DNA of 6,505 bases, taken from Actinomycetes bacterium. GTDB lineage: Bacteria > Actinomycetota > Actinomycetes > Actinomycetales > Cellulomonadaceae. Below, piece by piece: positions 1 to 5,707 of the stretch (position 1 is the first letter of the stretch; each line of letters opens with the position of its first letter). The notes beneath the pieces were generated by a model that saw nothing but the letters and a program-made list of their open reading frames with translations, was not told the DNA's origin and ran no database searches. The translations under genes were made by a program, and so were the position numbers. The stretch covers positions 1-6,505 of the forward strand of contig JAEWOA010000190.1 in assembly GCA_023461115.1 (NCBI GenBank). The letters are read 5' to 3'.

Positions 1-1261
1 GCGCCAGCGCGTGCGCCTGCGCGAGCCTTCCGTCGCGCACCAGGCCGCGCGCGCGGGCGGCGGCGACCGCGGGGTGGCCGGCCAGCGCGGCGGGGACCAG
101 CTCGGCCCAGCAGTCGTCGACGCTGGCGCCGACCTCCCATTCGGTCTCGTCGGCCGCCGGGGGCTCCCAGGCGCCCGAGTCCAGGAGCCTGGCGACGTCC
201 GCGGTGTCCTGCGCCCGGCAGTAGGGCGCGACCGCCTCGTGCGCGGCGCCCTCGGCTTCCAGCAGCCGCCCGACGCGCCGGTGCCAGGACCGCGCGGCGT
301 CGGGGCCCAGGTGGTGCGCGTGCGCGGCCAGCAGGTGCAGGCGCAGGAGGCGCGGCATGCGGTAGCGCTCGCCGTCGCGGCTCGTGAGCAACGACCGCGA
401 CGTCGCGAGGTCGCGGAGCACCGCGCGGCTCGTGCCGGCGCCCAGCAGCTGGTCACAGCGCGCCGGGGTCAGCACACCGAAGGCCGCGCCCCAGTGCAGC
501 ACCTCGAGTGCGGCGGGCTCGAGGTCGGCGAGCACCTCGCCGGCCACGTAGTCGCGCGCGAACCACGGCCCGTGCTGCGCGAGCGCGCGGATGGCGCGGC
601 GTCGGTCGGCGGGCAGCATCCCGGTAGTCGCGCGGTGGAACAGGTGCACACCCGCGGCCCAGCCCTCGGTCTCCCGCACCAGGACGTCCACGTCCTCGGC
701 GAGCAGTGGCTCGCGGTGGACCTCGCGGAAGAGCTGGTCGATCTCCCACGCGCGTAGGCGCAGGTCGGGCGGCGCGACGACGGTCGGCTCCGGGACCTCC
801 GAGCGCGCCGAGTCGAGCACGGGGACGCGCTGGGTGGCGACCAGGACGCGCAGCGTCGCGGGGATGTCGCGCAGCGCGCGCTCGAGCTCGCGGGCCGCCG
901 CGCCGCCTCCGAGCTCGTGGGTGTCGTCGAGCACCAGGACGCCGGGCGCGCCGCCCCAGATCGCGAGCGAGGGCAGGTCGTGCGGCGCGAGCGCCGCCCA
1001 TGCCCCGTTCGCGGCGCGCAGCTCGATGCCCGCGGCCGAGCAGCGGCCCCAGACCACCGGCAGCCCGGCGCCGCGGGCCCACTGCGCGAGCAGCGTCGTC
1101 TTGCCTGAGCCGCGCGGCCCGACGACGACGCCGGCCTGGCCGGGGCCGACGGACTCGAGCCTGCCGAGCAGCGAGCGGCGCAGCACGCCCGCGGCTGCCC
1201 GAGTCACGAGGGGTCCACGCGCGTCCGAGGCAACGATGCTCGACGCGCTTCCCTGCGCCAT
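1..1261 (-). CDS. MalT/LAL-type ATP-binding transcriptional regulator, C-terminus off the left edge
   Basis: Only the first 420 residues of this probable large cytoplasmic, ATP-dependent (STAND-type) transcription regulator are in the window. The sequence shows a Walker A loop, GPRGSGKT at residues 48-55, and a Walker B strand, VLVLDD at 108-113, followed by THEL. LVATQR at 140-145 sits where the family has its sensor strand, and EGWAAGVHL at 199-207 is the characteristic motif of MalT-like NTPase modules. Helical winged-helix-like sequence follows to about 340. From about 340 onward, alanine-rich helices such as EGAAHEAVAPYCRAQD look like the start of the tetratricopeptide-like sensor region. 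Family members usually continue to 800-1000 residues and end in a LuxR-type DNA-binding domain, which cannot be seen here. I chose the ATG at 1259-1261 because GAGGGGCGGGG lies just upstream and the reading frame stays open to the edge. The inducer is unknown. The gene diverges from the ArsR-SulP operon, and nothing in the sequence ties it to either neighbouring pathway. Confidence 0.85.
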   Translation of the reverse strand, partial: MAQGSASSIVASDARGPLVTRAAAGVLRRSLLGRLESVGPGQAGVVVGPRGSGKTTLLAQWARGAGLPVVWGRCSAAGIELRAANGAWAALAPHDLPSLAIWGGAPGVLVLDDTHELGGGAAARELERALRDIPATLRVLVATQRVPVLDSARSEVPEPTVVAPPDLRLRAWEIDQLFREVHREPLLAEDVDVLVRETEGWAAGVHLFHRATTGMLPADRRRAIRALAQHGPWFARDYVAGEVLADLEPAALEVLHWGAAFGVLTPARCDQLLGAGTSRAVLRDLATSRSLLTSRDGERYRMPRLLRLHLLAAHAHHLGPDAARSWHRRVGRLLEAEGAAHEAVAPYCRAQDTADVARLLDSGAWEPPAADETEWEVGASVDDCWAELVPAALAGHPAVAAARARGLVRDGRLAQAHALA

Positions 1262-1334
1262 CGTTCCCCGCCCCTCGCGACACGTCCGGCCCCTGTCCGC
1301 ATCTCCTGCCGATCTTCGCGCAGCGGGCGTGCCC

Positions 1335-1364
1335 GTTCTAGGCCAATCGGGGTAAAAGCCGCAA
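1335..1364 (-). promoter_or_regulatory. Candidate promoter of the LAL regulator
   Basis: Read on the minus strand, TTGCGG (1359-1364) and TAGAAC (1335-1340) are separated by 18 bp. They resemble sigma-70-type -35 and -10 boxes. Transcription would start roughly 65 nt before the ATG at 1261. The match is partial and based on inspection only. In DNA this GC-rich an AT-containing hexamer is suggestive but not conclusive. Confidence 0.3.
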
Positions 1365-1430
1365 TCCGAGGGTCATCCGTCCGGGTGAAATCGACCGTCC
1401 CGGGCCTGGCGACCCCTGCCGGGCCTCGGT

Positions 1431-1459
1431 GCGACAACCGAGCCCGAGTGATCTACGCT
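1431..1459 (+). promoter_or_regulatory. Candidate promoter of the arsR-sulP operon
   Basis: GCGACA (1431-1436, four of six matches to the -35 consensus) and TACGCT (1454-1459, fitting the actinobacterial TANNNT pattern for -10) are 17 bp apart. The predicted transcription start, around 1465-1467, falls inside the palindrome at 1460-1477. A repressor bound there would block transcription initiation. The boxes are inferred by eye. Confidence 0.45.
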
Positions 1460-1477
1460 CTTGATGAATTCATCAAG
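1460..1477. promoter_or_regulatory. Perfect 18-bp palindrome, probable ArsR operator
   Basis: CTTGATGAATTCATCAAG equals its own reverse complement over all 18 bases and is markedly AT-rich against its surroundings. ArsR-family dimers commonly bind inverted repeats containing TGA...TCA or TTGA...TCAA half-sites, and this one has both. It abuts the candidate -10 box on its downstream side and ends 17 bp before the GTG start of the adjacent ArsR gene. This is the usual layout of an autoregulatory operator. The assignment to this particular repressor is an inference. Confidence 0.7.
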
Positions 1478-1483
1478 TCATCC

Positions 1484-1488
1484 GGAGG
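1484..1488 (+). promoter_or_regulatory. Ribosome binding site of the ArsR gene
   Basis: GGAGG lies six bases upstream of the GTG at 1495-1497. It is the strongest Shine-Dalgarno match in the window. It fixes the GTG as the start in the absence of a competing ATG in frame. Confidence 0.85.
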
Positions 1489-1494
1489 ATCGAC

Positions 1495-1851
1495 GTGCCC
1501 CTGCAGCGCCTCGGCGTCGAGCAACCACTCGCGGCCGTCAAAGCCGACCTCTTCAAGGCGCTCGGGCACCCCGTGCGTGTCCGCACGCTCGAGTTGCTCG
1601 TCGAACGCGACCGGCAAGTCGCCGAGATGCTCGGCGAGATCGACATCGAGGCGTCCCACCTGTCCCAGCACCTCGCGGTGCTGCGGCGCGCCGGCGTCGT
1701 GACGGCACGCCGCGAGGGCAATGCCGTCTTCTACACGCTGGCCCTGCCGGCGGTCGCCGACATGCTGAACGCCGCCCGCGCGGTCCTGCTCGACGCGCTC
1801 ACGCGGAACCGGGAGACGCTCTCCGACCTCGAGCAGGACCTCTCCCGGTGA
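1495..1851 (+). CDS. ArsR-family winged-helix repressor without metal ligands
   Basis: This 118-residue cytoplasmic DNA-binding protein has the length and layout of ArsR/SmtB repressors. ADLFKALGHPVRVRTLELL (17-35) is the family's opening helix signature. EASHLSQHLAVLRRAGVV (52-69) is the helix-turn-helix with its recognition helix, and residues 70-82 (ARREGNAVFYTLA region) form the beta wing. A final helix, about 84-102, would complete the dimer interface. The chain contains no cysteine, so the classical alpha3 CxC arsenic/cadmium site and thiol redox switches are absent. The C-terminal helix has no histidine or Asp/His zinc pattern. It therefore probably responds to something other than a thiophilic metal, or signals by another route. 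A strong GGAGG supports the GTG start. The gene is first in an operon with a SulP transporter, whose start overlaps its stop, and probably represses its own promoter through the palindrome at 1460-1477. The fold is secure and the ligand is unknown. Confidence 0.93.
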   Translation: MPLQRLGVEQPLAAVKADLFKALGHPVRVRTLELLVERDRQVAEMLGEIDIEASHLSQHLAVLRRAGVVTARREGNAVFYTLALPAVADMLNAARAVLLDALTRNRETLSDLEQDLSR

Positions 1852-3551
1852 GCTCGGGGACGACGACCGGCGCCTGGCTACGCCGCCAGCTCGCCGGCGT
1901 GCTGCCGCGCCGCGACGACTACGCCGACCTGCCACGGTCGTGGCGGCGGGACCTGGTCGCCGGCGTCACGGTCGCGGTCGTCGCGCTGCCGCTCGCGCTG
2001 GGCTTCGGCATCAGCTCGGGCCTCGGCGCCGCAGCCGGGCTGGTCACGGCCGTCGTCGCCGGCGCGCTCGCCGCGGTGCTCGGCGGTTCCCACCTGCAGG
2101 TGTCCGGGCCGACGGGGGCGATGACGGTCGTGCTCGTGCCGGTGGTCGCGCGGCACGGCGCCGAGTCCGTGGCGGCCGTGGCGATCATGGCGGGCGGGCT
2201 CGTCGTCCTGGGCGGGCTCCTGGGGCTGGGGCGGCTCGTCGGCTACATCCCATGGCCCGTGGTGGAGGGCTTCACGTTCGGCATCGGCATCGTGATCGCG
2301 CTGCAACAGGTGCCGCTCGCGCTCGACACGCCACGGGCGGAGGGCGAGAACGCGCTCGTCGTCGCGGTGCGCACGCTCGGCGACGTCGACTGGGCGGCGG
2401 CCGCCCCGGCGCTGGGCGTCGTCGCGGGTGTCGTCGCGGTCATGGTGGTGCTGCCGCGGATCCGCCGCGGGCTGCCCGCGTCACTCGTCGCGGTCGCGCT
2501 CGCGACCGTGGTCGCCGAGGTCGCGCACCTCGACGTCGACCGCATCGGCGCGCTCCCGGCCGCGCTGCCGGGGCCCCATCTGCCGATGCTCGACCTCGCC
2601 ACGACGAGCGCGCTGTTCTCCTCCGCGCTCGCGATCGCGGCGCTGGCCGCGCTCGAGTCGCTGCTGTCCGCGCGTGTCGCGGACGGCATGGCCGACGACA
2701 TCGGGCGCACGCAGCCCGACCGCGAGCTCGTCGGGCAAGGCCTCGCCAACGTCGCCGCGGCCCTGTTCGGTGGCATGCCCGCGACTGGCGCCATCGCGCG
2801 CACGGCCGTCAACGTCCGCAGCGGGGCCCGCACGCGCGTGTCGGCGCTCATGCACGCGCTCGTGCTCGCGGGAGTCGTCTACCTCGGCGCGGGGCTCGTC
2901 TCGCGCATCCCGCTGTCCGCGCTCGCGGGCGTCCTGCTCGTCACCGCGATGCGCATGGTGGACGTGCGCACGGCCGTCGCGATCTGCCGGTCGGGGCGCT
3001 CGGAGGCGCTCGTCCTGATCGCGACCCTGGTGGTCACGGTGGCGTTCGACCTGGTGCTGGCCGTCGAGGTGGGAGTCGCGGTGGCGGCGGTGCTGGCGCT
3101 GCTCGCTGTCGCGCGCAGCAGCGGGCTGCACCGCGAGAGCGTGCCCGACGACGACTCGGTCGACGCAGACTCCGAGCACGCCCTCCTGCACGAGCACATC
3201 GCCGTGTACCGGATCGACGGCGCGCTGTTCTTCGCCGACGTGCGCCGGTTCCTCGACGAGCTCGCGCTCGTCACCGATGTCCGCGTGGTCGTGCTGCGGC
3301 TCTCGTCCGTGCGGGTCCTGGACGCCAGCGGCGCCAACGCGCTCGCCGAGATCGTCGACGATCTGCGGCACCGCGGGATCGTCGTGCTGCTCAAGGGCCT
3401 GCGGCCAGAGCACCGTCGCGTCGTCGAGTCCGTGGGCGTGCTCGCCCGGCTCGACCACGAGCGGCATCTCTTCACGGACCTGGACGACGCCCTCGACCAC
3501 GCGCGCGCGCATGTGCGGCGGGCACTCGAGCCCGAGCGCCCCGCGGCCTGA
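1848..3551 (+). CDS. SulP (SLC26) family inorganic anion transporter with STAS domain
   Basis: This 567-residue inner-membrane secondary transporter has the typical SulP length. The membrane part runs from about 35 to 422. It opens with DLVAGVTVAVVALPLALGFG (35-54), the BicA/SulP-like first helix, and includes VSGPTGAMTVV in helix 3 (85-95) and ALESLLSARVADGM (268-281) in helix 8. The family hallmark GQGLANVAAALFGGMPATGA starts at 296 and continues into IARTAVNVRSGARTRVS to 332. A cytoplasmic STAS domain follows from about 450 to 555, with LDASGAN (491-497) at the loop where anti-sigma-factor antagonists carry a phosphorylatable serine. Family substrates include sulfate, bicarbonate and dicarboxylates, and sequence alone does not choose among them. 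The GTG start overlaps the ArsR stop as GTGA, with GAGCAGGA at 1831-1838 as a likely ribosome site, so translation is probably coupled. Longer in-frame starts lie inside the arsR gene and are not credible. The gene converges on the RNA methyltransferase with a 5-bp gap. Confidence 0.92.
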   Translation: MSSGTTTGAWLRRQLAGVLPRRDDYADLPRSWRRDLVAGVTVAVVALPLALGFGISSGLGAAAGLVTAVVAGALAAVLGGSHLQVSGPTGAMTVVLVPVVARHGAESVAAVAIMAGGLVVLGGLLGLGRLVGYIPWPVVEGFTFGIGIVIALQQVPLALDTPRAEGENALVVAVRTLGDVDWAAAAPALGVVAGVVAVMVVLPRIRRGLPASLVAVALATVVAEVAHLDVDRIGALPAALPGPHLPMLDLATTSALFSSALAIAALAALESLLSARVADGMADDIGRTQPDRELVGQGLANVAAALFGGMPATGAIARTAVNVRSGARTRVSALMHALVLAGVVYLGAGLVSRIPLSALAGVLLVTAMRMVDVRTAVAICRSGRSEALVLIATLVVTVAFDLVLAVEVGVAVAAVLALLAVARSSGLHRESVPDDDSVDADSEHALLHEHIAVYRIDGALFFADVRRFLDELALVTDVRVVVLRLSSVRVLDASGANALAEIVDDLRHRGIVVLLKGLRPEHRRVVESVGVLARLDHERHLFTDLDDALDHARAHVRRALEPERPAA

Positions 3552-3568
3552 CGAGGTCAGCGCGCGGG
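3540..3568. terminator. Candidate two-way terminator hairpin spanning two convergent stop codons
   Basis: CTGAC (3548-3552) and GTCAG (3556-3560) form an inner 5-bp stem around a GAG loop. CCCGCG (3540-3545) and CGCGGG (3563-3568) form an outer 6-bp stem, separated from the inner one by a 2x2 mismatch. The structure includes the TGA of the SulP gene and the TGA of the methyltransferase on the other strand. There is no T-tract on either side, so if it terminates it is not a classical intrinsic terminator. Both arms are largely coding, so the match could be partly accidental. Confidence 0.35.
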
Positions 3569-4375
3569 ACGCGACGCCCAGAACGCGACCGCGCTCGCGG
3601 CCGCGACATTCAGCGAGTCGATGCCCAGCTGCATGGGGATGCGCACCACCACGTCCGCCGCGTCCAGCGCTCCGGCGGACAGCCCGTGGCCCTCCGACCC
3701 GAGCATCCACGCGACGCGGTCCGGCACGGCGCCGGCGAACTGCGCGAGGTCCACCGAGTCGTCGCGCAACGCCAGCGCGGCGAGCGTGAAGCCGTGGCTC
3801 CGGAGCACGCCGAGATCGTCCGGCCAGGACCCCGCGCGCGTATAGGGCAGGGTCAGCGCGGCGCCCATCGAGACGCGCACCGAACGCCGGTACAGCGGGT
3901 CGGCGCAGTCGGGCGAGAGGACCACGGCCTCGATACCCAGCGCGGCCGCGCTGCGGAACACCGCGCCGACGTTCGTGTGGTCCACCAGAGCGTCCAGCAC
4001 CGCGATGCGCGTCCGGCCCGCGACCAGCTCGGCCAACGACGGGAGGCTCGGCCGGTGCATGGCCGCGAGGGCGCCGCGGTGCAGGTGGAAGCCGGTCAGC
4101 CGTTCGACCACCTCGTCCGTCCCGACGTACACGGGCACGGGGCCGAACCGCCGCTCGGCATCGTCGATCAGGCCGCCCAGCGCGGGCAGCCACTTCTCCG
4201 TCATCAGGAGCGAGCGCGGCCGATGGCCGGCCTCGAGCGCGCGCGAGATCACCTTGGAGCTCTCCGCCATGTAGAGGCCCTCGGCCGGCTCGAGCGCGCG
4301 GCGCAGCCGGACGTCCGTCAGGTCGAAGTAGTCGCTCAGCCGCGCGTCGCCGGGGTCCGCGATCCGCTCGATCAT
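3557..4375 (-). CDS. SpoU/TrmH-family (SPOUT) RNA 2'-O-methyltransferase
   Basis: This 272-residue cytoplasmic protein has both parts of the TrmH/RlmB-like family. An N-terminal substrate-binding region (about 1-105) contains GLYMAESSKVISRALEAGH (33-51), a SpoU substrate-binding motif near the N-terminus. The C-terminal trefoil-knot domain (about 120-268) carries the three SPOUT motifs. Motif 1 is NVGAVFRSAAALG (135-147) with Asn135 and Arg141. Motif 2 is LGSEGHGL (225-232). Motif 3 is RIPMQLGIDSLNVAAASAVA (245-264) with Asn256. Such enzymes transfer a methyl group from S-adenosylmethionine to a ribose 2'-hydroxyl in rRNA or tRNA; the exact nucleotide here is not predictable. The ATG at 4373-4375 overlaps the xylanase stop as ATGA and has only a weak ribosome site, which suggests coupled translation. 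The frame stays open far upstream, but that extension is antisense-like sequence inside the xylanase gene. The position behind a carbohydrate gene is unusual. Confidence 0.92.
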   Translation of the reverse strand: MIERIADPGDARLSDYFDLTDVRLRRALEPAEGLYMAESSKVISRALEAGHRPRSLLMTEKWLPALGGLIDDAERRFGPVPVYVGTDEVVERLTGFHLHRGALAAMHRPSLPSLAELVAGRTRIAVLDALVDHTNVGAVFRSAAALGIEAVVLSPDCADPLYRRSVRVSMGAALTLPYTRAGSWPDDLGVLRSHGFTLAALALRDDSVDLAQFAGAVPDRVAWMLGSEGHGLSAGALDAADVVVRIPMQLGIDSLNVAAASAVAFWASRPAR

Positions 4376-5661
4376 CGCCCGTGCTCGCGAAGCTCGACGT
4401 CGTCGCCGAGCCGGAACTCGACCACCTTCTCCCCCACGCGCGCGGAGTACTCGCCCCGCCACCCCTCGACGACGATCCGCCCCGCCTCGTCGGCCACGAA
4501 GGTGGTCGGCCCGAGCCACCACTGCCCGCGCACCAGAGCGCGCAGCGCGTCGTACGCGGGCTTGCGCGTGCCATCGGCGCGGACCAGGCCCGCGGGGGCT
4601 CCGAGCCACGCGCCCTCGTCCGACAGGCCCCAGTACGTCACCGACTCCACCTGTGGGTGCGCCATGAGCGTGCGGTAGTGCCGCGTGAGCTCGTCGGCCT
4701 GGCGGGCTTCTCCGTCGGGCGTCGAGGGCCACGAGGACACGCGGTAGTCGTTGAGGTCGTCGATGTGCTCGGGCATGAGGTCGCCCGAGACGATCGTGGT
4801 CTCGGTGAAGTGCAGCGGGAGGCCGAACCGCGCGAACCGCTCGAGCACCGCCTGCGTCTTCTCCTCGCCCCAATAGCCCTGGTGCATGTGGCTCTGCAGG
4901 CCCAGCGCGTCGACCTGGACGCCCGCGGCGAGCACGCCCTCGATCAGGCACTCGTACGCCGTGGACATGTCGAAGTCGTTGAGCACGAGCGTGACGCCGG
5001 GGTCGGCGGCGCGCGCGGTCTCGAACGCGAGGCGCACCATCGGGATACGGCCGCGGTCCCAGGCCAGGCGTGTGATCGCGTTCTCCTCGGCGCGGAACAC
5101 CGGCATGATCACGGCCTCGTTGATGGCGTCCCAGGTGTCGATCACCCCGGCGAACCCGCCGACCTCGCGCGTGATCCGCTCGCGCTGCACCCGCTCGACC
5201 TCGTCGAGCGGCGCCCCGAGCAGCCAGTTCGGCGCGAGCGTGTGCCAGACGAGCGGATGGCCCTTCACGCGCGCGCCGCGCTCGCGCAGCCAGTGCGCGG
5301 TCCGCAGCAGGCGCGCGGTGTCCGGCCGGCCGCGCTCGGGCTCGAAGCCGCGCCAGTAGAACGGCAGCGTCGCGGTGTCGAACAGGTCGAACCACAGGTC
5401 CGCGAGGCGCGCGGCGGAGGCCACCGAAGCGCCGCCGAAGACGGGCGTCTCGTCGCGGGGCGTCTCGCCGCCCGCCGTGCCCGGCGCCTCGTCTCGTGCG
5501 TTGGCGAGCCCGACGAAGTCGAAGCCGATGCAGCCGAATGCGGCCGCGTGCCGCGTCTGCTCGACGACGACCTCCCGGCCCGCCGCGGGCCGGCCGTCCG
5601 GAAGCGTGAGGGTCAGGGTCGAGCTCGCGCGTCGGTGCGCGAGCGTGGGGTCATGGTGCAC
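4372..5661 (-). CDS. GH10 endo-1,4-beta-xylanase, probably intracellular
   Basis: This 429-residue glycoside hydrolase should cut beta-1,4-xylan or xylo-oligosaccharides with retention. Visible GH10 motifs are KGHPLVWHTLAPNWL (133-147), DTWDAINEAV (175-184) with Glu182 as acid/base, and LVLNDFDMS (225-233). These are followed by ALGLQSHMHQGYW (252-264), HFTETTIVSG (284-293) with Glu287 as predicted nucleophile, and VTYWGLSDEGAWL (341-353). The catalytic barrel is preceded by a short beta-rich segment (about 14-50, ending in FGCIGFDFVGL) and followed by a roughly 50-residue beta-rich tail from about 378. There is no signal peptide: the N-terminus MHHDPTLAHRRASS is polar. The enzyme therefore probably acts in the cytoplasm on imported oligosaccharides. 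The nucleophile motif is TETT rather than the usual TELD, marking a divergent subfamily. I chose the GTG at 5659-5661 because GGAG lies seven bases before it. The gene sits 46 bp after an MFS transporter and overlaps the methyltransferase by four bases. Confidence 0.9.
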   Translation of the reverse strand: MHHDPTLAHRRASSTLTLTLPDGRPAAGREVVVEQTRHAAAFGCIGFDFVGLANARDEAPGTAGGETPRDETPVFGGASVASAARLADLWFDLFDTATLPFYWRGFEPERGRPDTARLLRTAHWLRERGARVKGHPLVWHTLAPNWLLGAPLDEVERVQRERITREVGGFAGVIDTWDAINEAVIMPVFRAEENAITRLAWDRGRIPMVRLAFETARAADPGVTLVLNDFDMSTAYECLIEGVLAAGVQVDALGLQSHMHQGYWGEEKTQAVLERFARFGLPLHFTETTIVSGDLMPEHIDDLNDYRVSSWPSTPDGEARQADELTRHYRTLMAHPQVESVTYWGLSDEGAWLGAPAGLVRADGTRKPAYDALRALVRGQWWLGPTTFVADEAGRIVVEGWRGEYSARVGEKVVEFRLGDDVELREHGR

Positions 5662-5668
5662 GGTCGTT

Positions 5669-5672
5669 CTCC
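5669..5672 (-). promoter_or_regulatory. Ribosome binding site deciding the xylanase GTG start
   Basis: On the minus strand GGAG is followed by seven bases (AACGACC) and then GTG at 5661. Another in-frame GTG 15 codons upstream has no purine-rich site before it. An ATG at 5653-5655 is out of frame. Together these favour the GTG at 5661. Confidence 0.7.
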
Positions 5673-5707
5673 AGTTGCCTCGGGGCCAGGCGCCCACGCG
5701 AAGAACG

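Noticed and set aside
453..1283. 276-codon minus-strand frame near the LAL regulator
   Set aside because: It is a different frame of the same strand, with Arg/Ala repeats. The frame starting at 1261 carries Walker A and B motifs.
1401..1426. Direct repeat of CGGGCCT in the divergent intergenic region
   Set aside because: Two 7-bp copies in DNA this GC-rich are expected by chance. They show no symmetry and no clear relation to the promoter boxes.
1461..1847. In-frame N-terminal extension of the SulP gene starting at an ATG near 1463
   Set aside because: It lies almost entirely inside the well-supported arsR gene in another frame and reads as arginine/alanine-rich shadow sequence. The GTG at 1848 gives a standard SulP N-terminus with a four-base overlap.
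2481..4574. 697-codon open frame on the minus strand
   Set aside because: It overlaps three strongly supported genes, has low-complexity composition and contains no recognisable domain.
1940..4678. 912-codon open frame on the plus strand
   Set aside because: Its product is dominated by Arg, Ala and Gly. It overlaps SulP in another frame and runs antisense to the methyltransferase and xylanase. It is a typical stop-poor shadow frame in high-GC DNA.
4376..5395. Upstream extension of the methyltransferase frame into the xylanase gene
   Set aside because: The segment before the ATG at 4375 has shadow composition and lies within the xylanase coding region. The SpoU homology begins only after that ATG.
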